Shown: piece by piece, positions 32,957 to 41,774 of the stretch | Position numbering within the stretch: the first letter of the stretch is position 1 | Layout of the letters: each line of letters begins with the position of its first letter | NCBI RefSeq assembly: GCF_000716715.1 | Contig: NZ_JNYJ01000003.1 | Location: 165,161 to 229,160 of the forward strand | Direction of reading: 5' to 3' | Source of the DNA: Dactylosporangium aurantiacum | Lineage (GTDB): Bacteria; Actinomycetota; Actinomycetes; Mycobacteriales; Micromonosporaceae | Length of the DNA stretch: 64,000 bases | The notes under the pieces: generated by a model | Database searches by the model: none | Seen by the model: only the letters and a program-made list of their open reading frames with translations | What the model was told of the DNA's origin: nothing | Position numbers and translations under genes: made by a program

Positions 32957-34295
32957 GCCGCAGCGGGGCGGGCACGGTCCACCACTGGTCGGGGCGGTCC
33001 ACCACCGGGGCGGTGAGGCCCTCCTCCTCGACGCGGGCCAGGCGCAGCAGGAACGCGGCGATGCCCGCGGTGCCCTGCATCCAGCTGGTCCGGGGCGGCA
33101 GCAGCGGCGGGTCCTCGCGGTGCTCGATGAAGCGCCAGCAGGCGCCCGTGCCGTCGTGCAGCGCCCGCTCGACCAGGGCGCCGGCCATGGTGCGCGCGCC
33201 GGCCAGCAACGGCTCGGCCGCCTCCGGGTCGCCGCCCGCCGGTGACCCGTCCGGCGCCCGTCCGGCGGACCAGGCCGCGTCCTGGGCGGCGTCGAGCAGG
33301 ATGTCACCGACGCCGGCGGTGCCGCAGCAGCGGCCGTCGTTGTCCCAGAAGCCCGGGCGCAGCCGCGCCGGCAGGCCGCAGGTGAGCACCGAGTGCAGGC
33401 AGCGGCGGCGCAGGTCGGCGACGTCGAGGCCGCCGACCTGCCGCACGCCGGCGAGGGCGAGGGCGGGGAACAGCTGCGAGGTGCCGGCCGGGCCGTGGCA
33501 CCAGTTGTACGTGACCGGCTCGACCTCCCGCTGCGAGGGCGGGATCGTGTGCGGCACGACGAACCCGCCGCCGGACAGGTCGCCCACCGACAGCACGTGC
33601 TCGGCGCCCCGCCGGGCGGCGTCGACGAAGTCGGTCCGGCCGAGCGCGTGCCCGGCGACGGCGAGGGCGGCGGCCACCCCGGCGGTGCCGTGCGAGAAGT
33701 TCGGCGAGCTGGAGCGGTACCCGGGCCACATCCGCCAGTCCAGGCCGGCGGCGGTGGGCTCGGCGGCGCGCAGCAGCGCCTCGCCGCCGGTGGTCATGAG
33801 CGCGGCGTCACCGGTCCAGGTGGCGGCGTGCACGATGCCGGCGCTGCCCATGACGACGTCGGTCAGCGGGGCGCTGCTGTCCGGACGGATGGTGAACGTG
33901 GTGGGCCAGCCGTCCGGGGTGCGCAGCCGCTCGAGGCGGTCCAGGGCGACCCGTTCGCGGCCGGGGGCGAGCAGCCGCAGGGCGGTGGCGTCGCCGGCGA
34001 GGCCGTCGTACAGGGACGGCTCGACGCGGGTCGCGGCCTGGGCCGCCAGCCGCGCCACGATGCCGTCGGCGAGGGCGGTCTCCGCGTCCGTCAGCGGCCG
34101 GTGCAGGCGCAGCTCGGCGAGGACCGGCGCCAGCCCGCCGATCCCGGCGTAGAAGCAGTCGCGGTCGGCGGCCGGCTCCGGTTCGCCGCCGGTGACGGTC
34201 TCGGGCAGCCAGGGCCCGTCGTCCTGCCGCACGTGGTGCAGCGTCCACGCCCACGCCGCCTCGCCGAGCTCCCGGTACGTCGCAGCATCGCCCAT
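32943..34295 (-). CDS. LanC-like (lanthionine cyclase-like) protein
   Basis: About 450 residues with the alpha/alpha toroid repeats of LanC: NFSHGTAGVAAAL, NWCHGPAGTSQLF (zinc Cys near residue 266), DGRCCGTAGVGD (zinc Cys near residue 320) and SWMQGTAGIAAFL. LanC cyclases usually have Cys-His at the third site; here it is Cys-Cys. No lanthipeptide precursor or dehydratase is seen nearby. The gene follows an acyl-CoA ligase by 10 bases in the steroid operon. It may be a stand-alone LanC-like protein acting on glutathione/mycothiol adducts or another thiol addition, which is inference. Start ATG 34295; a GTG at 34304 is possible. Confidence 0.88.
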   Translation of the reverse strand: MGDAATYRELGEAAWAWTLHHVRQDDGPWLPETVTGGEPEPAADRDCFYAGIGGLAPVLAELRLHRPLTDAETALADGIVARLAAQAATRVEPSLYDGLAGDATALRLLAPGRERVALDRLERLRTPDGWPTTFTIRPDSSAPLTDVVMGSAGIVHAATWTGDAALMTTGGEALLRAAEPTAAGLDWRMWPGYRSSSPNFSHGTAGVAAALAVAGHALGRTDFVDAARRGAEHVLSVGDLSGGGFVVPHTIPPSQREVEPVTYNWCHGPAGTSQLFPALALAGVRQVGGLDVADLRRRCLHSVLTCGLPARLRPGFWDNDGRCCGTAGVGDILLDAAQDAAWSAGRAPDGSPAGGDPEAAEPLLAGARTMAGALVERALHDGTGACWRFIEHREDPPLLPPRTSWMQGTAGIAAFLLRLARVEEEGLTAPVVDRPDQWWTVPAPLRLSGR

Positions 34296-34305
34296 GCCGT
34301 GCACG

Positions 34306-35856
34306 CTATCGGGTCACGGTGTCACCGAACCGGCGGGCCGCGTCGAGGCGCAGCGCCGCCTTGTCGATCTTGCCGCCGGTACCGAGGGGCAGGTCGGGCA
34401 GCGCGACGAGGTACTCGGGCCAGTTCTGCTTCGACACGCCGGCCGCGTCCAGGTGCACGCGCAGCGTGTCGAGGGTGAGCGGGGCGCGGGTGACGACGTA
34501 GGCGCAGACCCGTTCGCCGAGGACGGGGTCGGGGACGGCGACGACGGCGGTCTGCGCGACCGCGGGGTGGCCGCCGACGGCCTCCTCCACGACGAGAGCG
34601 CTGACGTTGTGGCCGCCGCGGATGATGAAGTCGGCGATCCGGCCGGTGATGGCGAGGTAGCCGTCCGCGTCGACGGTGGCGACGTCGCCGGTGAGCAGCC
34701 AGCCGTCGGGGCGGAACAGGGCGGCGTTGGCGGCGTCGTCGTCGAGGTAGCCGGGGGTGCAGCCGGGCCCCTTGGCCGCGACCTGGCCCGGCCCGCCGGG
34801 GACGTCGGCGCCGTCGGCGATGAACCGCAGGTGCGCGCCGGGGATCGGCCGGCCGGCGGTGGTGAGCCGGGCGGTCCGCGGGTCGTCGACGGTGGTCACC
34901 GACAGCGGTCCGGCCTCGTTGGAGCCGTAGAACTGCAGCACCGCGCAGCCGGTGCGCTCCTCGAACTCGCGGGCCCGGGCGACCGGGACGCGCTCGCCGC
35001 CGGTGAACATGACCCGCAGCGACGACAGGTCGGTGCCGGCGAAGGCCGGGTCGTTGAGCAGCATGATGAACTGGGCGGTGACGGCGCACAGGACGGTGAC
35101 CCGGTGCCGCTCGATGAGGCGCAGCGTAGCGGCGGCGTCGAACTCGGCGGTCAGCACGGTCGGGTAGCCGTACATGGCGGGCACGACGTGGGCGCTCCAC
35201 AGGCCGAAGCCGTAGGGGGCCGGCAGCACGCTGGCGAACACCTCGTCGGGGCCGAACCGGCCGGCGGCGTGCGCGAGCGGGCCGAAGTACTTGCGGTTGT
35301 TCATCGTCTGCCGCACGCACTTGGGCAGCCCGGTGGTGCCGGACGTGGAGTTGACGAAGAACAGCTCGTCGGCGCCGAGCCCGGGGCCGGCGTGCCCGCC
35401 CGCCGGCAGGGTGTCCAGGTCGAGCAGCACGTGCCGGGGCGCGCCGCAGCGGGCGGCGATGTCGGCGCCGGGCCGGCCGCGGTGCGTGGCGCGGGTGGCG
35501 AGGCCGGCGGCGCCGCTCCTGGCCAGGATGTGGGTGATCTCGGCGTCGCCGGCGCGCGGGCCGATGCCGACGGTGACCAGGCCGGCCTTCTGCGCGGCGA
35601 GGTACGCGACGTGGGTCAGCGCCCCGCCGGTGAGCAGGACCGCGAGCCGGTCCCCCGGCGCGAACCCGGCGTCCAGGTAGGCCCGGGCCAGGCGGGAGGA
35701 CAGGGTGTCGTACTCGCCCCAGGTGACGGTGCCCTCGGGGGCGACGAACGCGACGCGGTCCCGGTCGTTGCGGGCGACCATGGCGGCGATCGTCTCGGCG
35801 GTCCATTCGCCGGTGGCGTGGTGCGCGGCGACGACGTCCGGCGGGTACTCAGACAC
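34306..35856 (-). CDS. Acyl-CoA synthetase (AMP-forming), paralogue
   Basis: About 516 residues. Seen: FFVNSTSGTTGLPKCV, FYGSNEAGPLSV, GWLLTGDVATVDADGYLAI, RIADFIIRGGHNVSA and PLGTGGKIDKAAL with the catalytic lysine. Aligned by eye it is a close relative of the ligase at 30664, probably by local duplication. The GTG at 35856 overlaps the end of the SDR gene by eight bases. It belongs to the long minus-strand operon that starts near 41.8 kb and ends with the LanC-like gene, so a CoA-activation step for a ring-degradation intermediate is likely. Confidence 0.9.
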   Translation of the reverse strand: MSEYPPDVVAAHHATGEWTAETIAAMVARNDRDRVAFVAPEGTVTWGEYDTLSSRLARAYLDAGFAPGDRLAVLLTGGALTHVAYLAAQKAGLVTVGIGPRAGDAEITHILARSGAAGLATRATHRGRPGADIAARCGAPRHVLLDLDTLPAGGHAGPGLGADELFFVNSTSGTTGLPKCVRQTMNNRKYFGPLAHAAGRFGPDEVFASVLPAPYGFGLWSAHVVPAMYGYPTVLTAEFDAAATLRLIERHRVTVLCAVTAQFIMLLNDPAFAGTDLSSLRVMFTGGERVPVARAREFEERTGCAVLQFYGSNEAGPLSVTTVDDPRTARLTTAGRPIPGAHLRFIADGADVPGGPGQVAAKGPGCTPGYLDDDAANAALFRPDGWLLTGDVATVDADGYLAITGRIADFIIRGGHNVSALVVEEAVGGHPAVAQTAVVAVPDPVLGERVCAYVVTRAPLTLDTLRVHLDAAGVSKQNWPEYLVALPDLPLGTGGKIDKAALRLDAARRFGDTVTR

Positions 35857-36574
35857 CGGCGCCCCCGTCGAGGCGCAGCACGGCGCCGGTGGCGAAGCGG
35901 GCCTCCGCGGAGCCGAGGTAGGCGATCGCGGCGGCGACCTCATCGGGCTCGGCGACCGGCGGGTCGAGCAGCGCCCGGGCGTGCCCGGCCAGCCGTGGGT
36001 CCTGGTCCGGCACCGGCACGATGCCGCGCCGCAGCGGGGTGTCCACCGATCCCGGGCAGACGCAGGCGACCCGCACCCCGTCCGGCGCGTACTCCACGGC
36101 CAGGGCCCGGGTGAGGGCGACGACCCCGCCCTTCGCGGCGGAGTAGGCGGCGCTGTACCGCCAGCCGCGCACCCCCGCGAGGGAGGCGACGTTGACCACG
36201 GCGCCCCTGGTGGCGACCAGGTGCGGCAGCGCGGACCGGCAGGCCAGGAACGTGCCGGTGAGGTTCACCGCCAGGATCCGGTCCCACTCGGCGAGGGTGA
36301 CGTCGGTGGTCCGCGCGGCGGCGGCGACCCCGGCGACGTTGGCGAGCAGGTCCAGCCGGCCGAACCGGGCCACGGCGGCGGCGACGGCGGCGGTGACCTG
36401 CTCCTCGTCGCGCAGGTCGCAGCGGATGCCGTGCACGCCGTCGAGGTCGACGGGTGCGGTGTCCAGGCCGGCGACGCGGGCGCCCTCGTCGCGCAGCCGG
36501 GCCGCGGTGGCCCGCCCGATGCCGGAGGCGGCGCCGGTGACGAGGGCGACGCGGCCGTCGTACCGGTGCGGCAT
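35849..36574 (-). CDS. Short-chain dehydrogenase/reductase
   Basis: 241 residues, full classical SDR: VTGAASGIGRATA (NAD(P) motif, residues 12-24), CDLRDEEQ, NVAGVAA (NNAG-like), NVASLAGVRGW with the active Ser, and YSAAKGGV (YxxxK). It has a hydroxyacyl-CoA-dehydrogenase-like look and sits right after an enoyl-CoA hydratase (TGATG overlap), so it probably oxidises the hydrated product in a beta-oxidation-like step of steroid side-chain or ring removal. Confidence 0.9.
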   Translation of the reverse strand: MPHRYDGRVALVTGAASGIGRATAARLRDEGARVAGLDTAPVDLDGVHGIRCDLRDEEQVTAAVAAAVARFGRLDLLANVAGVAAAARTTDVTLAEWDRILAVNLTGTFLACRSALPHLVATRGAVVNVASLAGVRGWRYSAAYSAAKGGVVALTRALAVEYAPDGVRVACVCPGSVDTPLRRGIVPVPDQDPRLAGHARALLDPPVAEPDEVAAAIAYLGSAEARFATGAVLRLDGGAGV

Positions 36575-37419
36575 CAGCGACCGCCGTCGCGCATGGAGCG
36601 CGCGTCGTGCCCGCCGAGGGCGTCCTGGCCGACCTCGGCGTTGTGCGCATGGGCGACGTGGTGCAGGCCGAACACCGAGTCCATCCCGGCGCGCAGCCCC
36701 ATGAGGTCCTCGGCCTGGTTCACGGCCTTCTTCGCCAGGGCGAGGCCCAGGCGGGGCATCTGCGCGATGCGCACCGCCAGGTCCATCGTCGCCGTCTCCA
36801 GCTCGGCGCGGGGCACGACCCGGTTGACCATGCCGAGCTGCAGGGCCCGGTCGGCGTACACGCGCTCGCCGAGGAACAGGAACTCCTTGGCGTGCCGGGG
36901 CCCCATCACCCACGGGTGGGCGAAGTACTCGACGCCGGGGATGCCCATGCGCACGACCGGGTCGGCGAAGAACGCGTCGTCGGCGGCGACGACGAGGTCG
37001 CAGCACCAGGCGAGCATGAGCCCGCCGGCGATGCAGGCGCCCTGCACCGCGGCGATCGTCGGCTTCGGCAGCTCCCGCCAGCGCCGGCACATGCCGAGGT
37101 ACACCTCGGACTCGCGGGCGTAGCGGCTCTCCGCGCCGGGCTTGCCGACGTGGTCCCACCACAGGCCGGCGCGGCGCGGGAAGGTGGTGTCGACGTCCCG
37201 GCCCGGGGTGCCGATGTCGTGCCCGGCGGAGAAGTGCTTGCCCTCCCCCGCCAGGATGATCACCTTGACCTCGTCGTCGTCGGCGGCGCGGTACAGCGCG
37301 TCGTCGAGCGCGTAGGTCATCGCGGAGTTCTGCGCGTTGCGGTACTGCGGCCGGTGCATCGTCACGACCGCGACCGGGCCCTCGGTGCGGTACCGGACGA
37401 CCTCGTCCTCTTCGTTCAT
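36574..37419 (-). CDS. Enoyl-CoA hydratase/isomerase family protein
   Basis: 281 residues. Seen: VVTMHRPQYRNAQN, the oxyanion-hole motifs GKHFSAGHDIGTPG and GACIAGGLMLAWCCD, and the DPVVRMGIPGVEY segment. The usual catalytic Glu pair is not obvious by eye, so hydratase, hydrolase or isomerase cannot be chosen. The ATG overlaps the acyl-CoA dehydrogenase stop (ATGA), and the stop overlaps the SDR start, so the three are coupled. Confidence 0.9.
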   Translation of the reverse strand: MNEEDEVVRYRTEGPVAVVTMHRPQYRNAQNSAMTYALDDALYRAADDDEVKVIILAGEGKHFSAGHDIGTPGRDVDTTFPRRAGLWWDHVGKPGAESRYARESEVYLGMCRRWRELPKPTIAAVQGACIAGGLMLAWCCDLVVAADDAFFADPVVRMGIPGVEYFAHPWVMGPRHAKEFLFLGERVYADRALQLGMVNRVVPRAELETATMDLAVRIAQMPRLGLALAKKAVNQAEDLMGLRAGMDSVFGLHHVAHAHNAEVGQDALGGHDARSMRDGGR

Positions 37420-38306
37420 GATCGCTCCTGCAGGCCGATGGTGGCGGCGAGCGCGTCGAGGCGGTCGCCGGGGGTGGCCAGGGCGGCGAGGGCCCAGGCG
37501 CGTTTGGCGTAGCGGTGCAGCTCGTACTCGACGGTGTAGCCGATCGCGCCGTGGCACTGGATGGCGGTGCGGCTGGCGGCGTGCGCCGCCTCGGCGGCGA
37601 GCACGACCGCGCCGTCGACGCCCGCGCCGGCCTCGGCGCCCTCCCGCAGCGCCCAGGCGGCGGCGAGCACGGCCGGGCGGGCGAACTCCAGGCCGAGGTA
37701 GGCGTCGGCGAGCTGGTGCTTGACGGCCTGGAAGCTGCCGACGGGCGCCCCGAACTGGTGGCGCTGCCGTACGTAGCCGACCGTGAGGTCGAGCATCCGC
37801 CGGCCCAGGCCGACCAGCTCGGCGGCGTGGCCGAGAGCGGCGCGGGCGGCGGCGGCCGCGACGAGCGCCGGGTCGTCGGTGAGCACCTCGCCGGGGGTGG
37901 ACACGACCGCGTCGAGGCTGGTGTCCACAGTGGACGCCGGGGCGGTCGCGGCGCCGGCGCGCACGGCATCGCCGTCGAGGTGCAGCACCAGGCCGGCGTG
38001 CGCGCCGAACGGGGTCAGGCCGCCCGGCCCGGCAACGGCGACCCGCAGCGACCCGGCGGCGGCCCGGTCGTCGCCGAGCGCCAGCAGCAGCGGCGCGGCG
38101 ACGAACGCGGTCGCGGTCACCGGCAGCGCGACGGCGGCGGCGCCGACCTCCTCCAGCACCGGCACCAGGTCGGTCTCGTCCAGGCCGAGGTCGGTCATGG
38201 CGGCGAACACGCCCATGCCGGCCAGGGCGTCCCAGTCGGCGGCGGCCAGCGGCGCCCGCACCGCGTCGCGCAGGGCGGCCTGGTCCTCGGTCAACGCGAA
38301 CCGCAC
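37416..38306 (-). CDS. Acyl-CoA dehydrogenase, short non-catalytic-type subunit
   Basis: 296 residues, shorter than normal acyl-CoA dehydrogenases (about 380) because the N-terminal and middle parts are reduced. The C-terminal helical domain is clear: RQRHQFGAPVGSFQAVKHQLAD and QCHGAIGYTVEYELHRYAKR. The usual late Glu catalytic-base motif (YGGTxEIxxE) is missing. Mycobacterial steroid enzymes of the FadE31-FadE32 type are alpha2-beta2 heterotetramers with one such short subunit, and the neighbour at 38320 is the full-length partner. Likely step: oxidation of a bulky steroid-derived acyl-CoA. Confidence 0.88.
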   Translation of the reverse strand: MRFALTEDQAALRDAVRAPLAAADWDALAGMGVFAAMTDLGLDETDLVPVLEEVGAAAVALPVTATAFVAAPLLLALGDDRAAAGSLRVAVAGPGGLTPFGAHAGLVLHLDGDAVRAGAATAPASTVDTSLDAVVSTPGEVLTDDPALVAAAAARAALGHAAELVGLGRRMLDLTVGYVRQRHQFGAPVGSFQAVKHQLADAYLGLEFARPAVLAAAWALREGAEAGAGVDGAVVLAAEAAHAASRTAIQCHGAIGYTVEYELHRYAKRAWALAALATPGDRLDALAATIGLQERS

Positions 38307-38319
38307 GGTGGCTCCCCTT

Positions 38320-39471
38320 TCACGCCCGCGGCAGGCCGAGCACCCGCTCGGCGACGATGTTGCGCTGGATCTCGTTGGTGCCGGCGTAGATCGGGCCGGC
38401 GAGCGAGAACTGGAAGCCGCGCGTCCACGGCGAGTCGAGCGCGGCGTCGCCGCCGAGCAGCTCCAGGGCCAGCTCGTGCAGCTCGATGTCCAGCTGGGAC
38501 CAGTACAGCTTGTTGAGGCTGGACCGGGCGCCGGGTGCCCGCCCTTCGACGAGGTCGGTGACCTGGTTGAGGGTGAACAGCTGGTAGGCGCGGGCGTGCA
38601 GCCAGGCCCGGGTGGCCCGCTCCCGGAGGGCGGGCCGCAGCCGGTCGCCTTGGGCGGCGGCGAGCGCGACGAGCCGCTGCGCGGTGTGCAGGAACCGGCC
38701 CGGGGAGCGCAGCGTGAGGCCGCGTTCGGAGCCGGTCGTCGACATCGCGACCTGCCAGCCCTTGCCGACCTCGCCGAGGACCGCGCTGTCCGGCACGTGC
38801 ACGTCGTCGAAGAACACCTCGGCGAAGCCCTCGTCGCCGTCGAGGCGGCCGAAGCCGCGCACGGTGACGCCGGGGGCGTCCAGCGGCACGAGGAAGTAGG
38901 TGAGGCCGCGGTGGCGGGCGGCGGCCGGGTCGGTGCGGAACAGCCCGAACAGGTGGGTGCTGAACGCGCCGCGGGTCGTCCACGTCTTCTGGCCGTTGAG
39001 CCGCCAGCCGCCGCCGGCGTCGGCGGCGACCGGCTCGGCGCGGCTGCTGATGGCGGCGAGGTCGCTGCCGGCGCCGGGCTCGGACCAGCCCTGGCACCAC
39101 AGGTCCCGCGCGGCGGCCATCCGGGGCAGCAGCGTGTCCTGCTGCTCGGGGGTACCGAACTCGAACAGCGTCGGGGCGAGCAGGAAGATGCCGTTCTGGG
39201 TGACGCGCTGCGGCGCCCCGGCGGCGTAGTACTCCTCCTCGAAGATCAGCCACTGCCACAGGGTGGCGTCGCGGCCGCCGTACCGGCGCGGCCAGGACAC
39301 GACCGCCCAGCCGGCGTCGAACAGCGCGCGCTCCCAGTGCAGGTGGGCGGCGAAGCCGTCGCGGGTGTCGCCGGAGGGCAGCGGGCCGGGGACGTTGGCC
39401 CGCAGCCAGTCCCGGGCCTCGGCGCGGAACGCCGCCTCCTGCGGGGTGTCGGTGAGGTCGATGCCGGTCAC
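38320..39471 (-). CDS. Acyl-CoA dehydrogenase, full-length partner subunit
   Basis: 383 residues. Seen: WCQGWSEPGAGSDLAAIS (FAD/substrate motif), NGQKTWTTRGAFS and the C-terminal IYAGTNEIQRNIVAERVLG with the conserved Glu. It lies 13 bases upstream of the short subunit, matching the heterotetrameric FadE pairs (FadE31/32, FadE26/27 types) of steroid catabolism. The GTG at 39471 overlaps the EchA20 stop (GTGA). The exact acyl-CoA cannot be set by eye; one of the FadE31-type HIP-pathway steps is likely. Confidence 0.9.
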   Translation of the reverse strand: MTGIDLTDTPQEAAFRAEARDWLRANVPGPLPSGDTRDGFAAHLHWERALFDAGWAVVSWPRRYGGRDATLWQWLIFEEEYYAAGAPQRVTQNGIFLLAPTLFEFGTPEQQDTLLPRMAAARDLWCQGWSEPGAGSDLAAISSRAEPVAADAGGGWRLNGQKTWTTRGAFSTHLFGLFRTDPAAARHRGLTYFLVPLDAPGVTVRGFGRLDGDEGFAEVFFDDVHVPDSAVLGEVGKGWQVAMSTTGSERGLTLRSPGRFLHTAQRLVALAAAQGDRLRPALRERATRAWLHARAYQLFTLNQVTDLVEGRAPGARSSLNKLYWSQLDIELHELALELLGGDAALDSPWTRGFQFSLAGPIYAGTNEIQRNIVAERVLGLPRA

Positions 39472-40199
39472 CGGAACTCGTCCCGCACCTGGTCGGCGAC
39501 GCCGGTGAGGTTCAGCTCGAAGGTGAAGCCCTGCTCGTAGCGGTAGCTGCGTTTGGGGTCCCACGGGTCGATGCCGTTGAGGGACTCCTTCGCGGCGCGG
39601 ATGACGGCCGGGTTCTTGGTGGCGATGTCGTGGGCGACGGCGAACGCGGCGGCGCGCAGCTCGTCGCGGGGCACCACGGTGAGCACGGAGCCGAAGGCGT
39701 GCAGCTCGGCGGCGGTCGCGGTGGCCGAGGTGTACATCATGGCCCGCATCTTGTGCTGCGGCACCAGCCGGGACAGGTGGGTGGCGGCGCCCAGGGCGCC
39801 CCGGTCGACCTCGGGCAGGCCGAACGTGGCGTCGTCGGCCGCCACGATGACGTCGGCGTTGCCGACCAGGCCGATGCCGCCGCCGAGACAGAAGCCGTGC
39901 ACGGCGGCGATGACCGGCACCGGGCAGTCGTAGACGGCACTGAACGCGGCGGCACAGCCACGGTTGACCCCGACCAGGGCGCCGTAGCCGGTGGCCGCCT
40001 GCAGCTCCTTGATGTCGACGCCGGCGTTGAAGCCGCGGCCCTCGGCGCGCAGCACGACGGCCCGCACCGCGGGATCGGCGCCGGCGGCGTCCAGGGCCGC
40101 GGCGAGGGCGAACCAGCCGGCGACCGGCAGCGCGTTCACCGGCGGGTTGGCCATGACGATCTCGGCCACCCCGAAGTCGTCCATCGTGGACTCGATCAC
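39468..40199 (-). CDS. echA20: EchA20-type ring-D hydrolase of HIP degradation
   Basis: 243 residues, crotonase fold. Long stretches agree with mycobacterial EchA20 as I recall it: LRAEGRGFNAGVDIKE, VNRGCAAAF, GFCLGGGIGLVGNADVI, FGLPEVDRGALGAATHL and the tail YEQGFTFELNL. EchA20 opens the last five-membered ring (ring D) of the HIP-derived diketo acyl-CoA, a hydrolysis and not a hydration. The neighbourhood (ipdABC, ipdF, fadA6, fadD3, kstR2) is the same as in mycobacteria. Confidence 0.92.
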   Translation of the reverse strand: MIESTMDDFGVAEIVMANPPVNALPVAGWFALAAALDAAGADPAVRAVVLRAEGRGFNAGVDIKELQAATGYGALVGVNRGCAAAFSAVYDCPVPVIAAVHGFCLGGGIGLVGNADVIVAADDATFGLPEVDRGALGAATHLSRLVPQHKMRAMMYTSATATAAELHAFGSVLTVVPRDELRAAAFAVAHDIATKNPAVIRAAKESLNGIDPWDPKRSYRYEQGFTFELNLTGVADQVRDEFR

Positions 40200-40567
40200 G
40201 GTGTCTCCAAACTGAAGGTGGCCCAGCCGTACACGGCGACGGTGCCGTCCTGGGTGGTGCAGGTCATCTCGACGTCGAAGCCGTCCTCGTCGCGCCGCAC
40301 GACGCGGCCGTCGCAGGTGACGGTGTCGCCGGGGAACACCTGGGCGGCGAAGCGGACCCGGAAGGAGCGGATCGCCGCGGCGCCGAACGTGTCGGTCGCC
40401 CAGGTCGCCAGGAACCCGGCCTGCAGCATGCCCAGCGACAGCGGCGCCGGCATGCCGGCCGAGCGGGCGAACGGCTCGTCGTGGTGGATCGGGTTGAAGT
40501 CCCCGGACGCCCCCTGGTAGCGGACCAGGTCGGTGCGGGTCAGCGGCCCGTAGGTGAATACGCTCAT
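40196..40567 (-). CDS. MaoC-like hot-dog protein
   Basis: 123 residues with the hydratase-2 motif in YQGASGDFNPIHHDEPFA (Asp and His of the R-hydratase site) and AQVFPGDTVTCDG. It is half the length of a full MaoC dimer chain. The neighbouring upstream gene encodes another small hot-dog protein, so the two probably pair, as ChsH1/ChsH2 do. It overlaps echA20 and the partner gene by four bases each. Confidence 0.88.
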   Translation of the reverse strand: MSVFTYGPLTRTDLVRYQGASGDFNPIHHDEPFARSAGMPAPLSLGMLQAGFLATWATDTFGAAAIRSFRVRFAAQVFPGDTVTCDGRVVRRDEDGFDVEMTCTTQDGTVAVYGWATFSLETP

Positions 40568-40989
40568 GCCGTCTCGACTCCCGTGAGGCGGGCGGTGGCC
40601 ACGTGCCGGCCGGTCTGGTCGTGGAACTCGGTGACCATCACCGCGAAGGTGAGGGTGCCGCTGCGGCCCTCCTTGCGGGTGACCGACTCGATCCGGGACA
40701 CCCCGGTGAGCCGGTCGCCGGCGCGCGGCGGCGGGCCGTGGAACACGAACTCCTGCTCGGCGTGCAGGCCCTTGCGCTGGTCCATGGCGACCGCCTGCCA
40801 GGGGTCGGCGTCGCCGGACTGCCAGAAGAACGCGGTGGTGAGGAACGTCGGCGGGATCACCGGGTGCTCGTCGTCGAGGTACGCGGGGTTCGCCGAGCCG
40901 GTGGCGCGGGCGAACTCGCGGATCTTGCCGCGTTCGACGTCGAGGGTGAACGGCGCGCCGGTGACCCCGACGGCGCTGTCGTCGACCAT
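40564..40989 (-). CDS. MaoC-type N-terminal hot-dog partner protein
   Basis: 141 residues. It reads REFARATGSANPAYLDD, then PPTFLTTAFFWQSG and HAEQEFVFHGPPPRAGDRL, as in the non-catalytic N-terminal dehydratase half (FAS1-DH/MaoC_dehydrat_N). It lacks the DxxxxH catalytic pair seen in the next gene, which supports a heterodimer in which this chain binds the bulky substrate. It starts 10 bases after ipdF. Confidence 0.87.
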   Translation of the reverse strand: MVDDSAVGVTGAPFTLDVERGKIREFARATGSANPAYLDDEHPVIPPTFLTTAFFWQSGDADPWQAVAMDQRKGLHAEQEFVFHGPPPRAGDRLTGVSRIESVTRKEGRSGTLTFAVMVTEFHDQTGRHVATARLTGVETA

Positions 40990-40998
40990 GCGGGCCTC

Positions 40999-41772
40999 CT
41001 AGGGGTGCTGGCTGCTGACGGAGACGACCTCGCCGGTCATGTACGAGCTGTATCCGCTGGCCAGGAAGACGATCACGTTGGCGACCTCCCACGGCTCGGC
41101 GGGCCGGCCGAACGCCTCCCGGGTCGACAGCTCGGCGAGCAGCTCGTCGGTGGTGACCTTGGCCAGGTGCGGGTGCATGGCGAGGCTGGGGGCGACGGCG
41201 TTGACCCGGACCCCGGCCGGCGCCGCCTCGAGGGCGCTGCAGCGGGTGAGCGCCATGACACCGGCCTTCGCCGCCGCGTAGTGCGCCTGACCCTCCTGGG
41301 CGCGCCAGCCGATGACGGAGGCGTTGTTGACGATGACGCCGGTGCCGCGCGGGATCATGTGCCGCAGCGCCGCCCGGGTGCAGCGGAAGGTGCCGGTGAG
41401 CGTCACGTCCAGCACGGTGCTCCACTGCTCGTCGGTCATGTCGACGACCGTGGCGGTGCCGCCGAGCCCGGCGTTGTTGACCAGGACGTCGAGCCCGCCG
41501 CCGAGGAGCTCGACGGCGGCGGCGAACAGGTGCTCCACCTGCGCCTGGTCGGTGACGTCGCACGGCACCCCGGGCACGCCGAGGCGGTCGGCGGCCTCGG
41601 CGAGGCGGCGCTCGTGCCGGTCGGAGATGACGACCGTGGCGCCCTCCTCGACGCACCGCTGGGCGGTGGCGAACCCGATGCCGGTGCCCGCGGCGGCGGT
41701 GACCAGCACGGTGCGCCCGGCGAGCAGGCCGTGGCCCTCGGTCCTGGGCGGGACGGTCGGCGAGTTCGGCAT
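40999..41772 (-). CDS. ipdF: IpdF: SDR 5-hydroxy-HIP-CoA dehydrogenase type
   Basis: 257 residues. Near-identical segments to the IpdF family: GHGLLAGRTVLVTAAAGTG, VVISDRHERRL, NNAGLGGTATVVDMTD, NNASVIGWRAQ, HYAAAKAGVMALTRCSALEA and the tail SSYMTGEVVSVSSQHP. IpdF oxidises the hydroxyl of 5-OH-HIP-CoA in steroid ring C/D breakdown. The ATG at 41772 is preferred because a TAGAGT -10 element ends seven bases upstream, so the transcript would be leaderless; a GTG at 41778 is too close to that element. A KstR2 operator abuts the promoter. Confidence 0.93.
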   Translation of the reverse strand: MPNSPTVPPRTEGHGLLAGRTVLVTAAAGTGIGFATAQRCVEEGATVVISDRHERRLAEAADRLGVPGVPCDVTDQAQVEHLFAAAVELLGGGLDVLVNNAGLGGTATVVDMTDEQWSTVLDVTLTGTFRCTRAALRHMIPRGTGVIVNNASVIGWRAQEGQAHYAAAKAGVMALTRCSALEAAPAGVRVNAVAPSLAMHPHLAKVTTDELLAELSTREAFGRPAEPWEVANVIVFLASGYSSYMTGEVVSVSSQHP

Positions 41773-41774
41773 GC

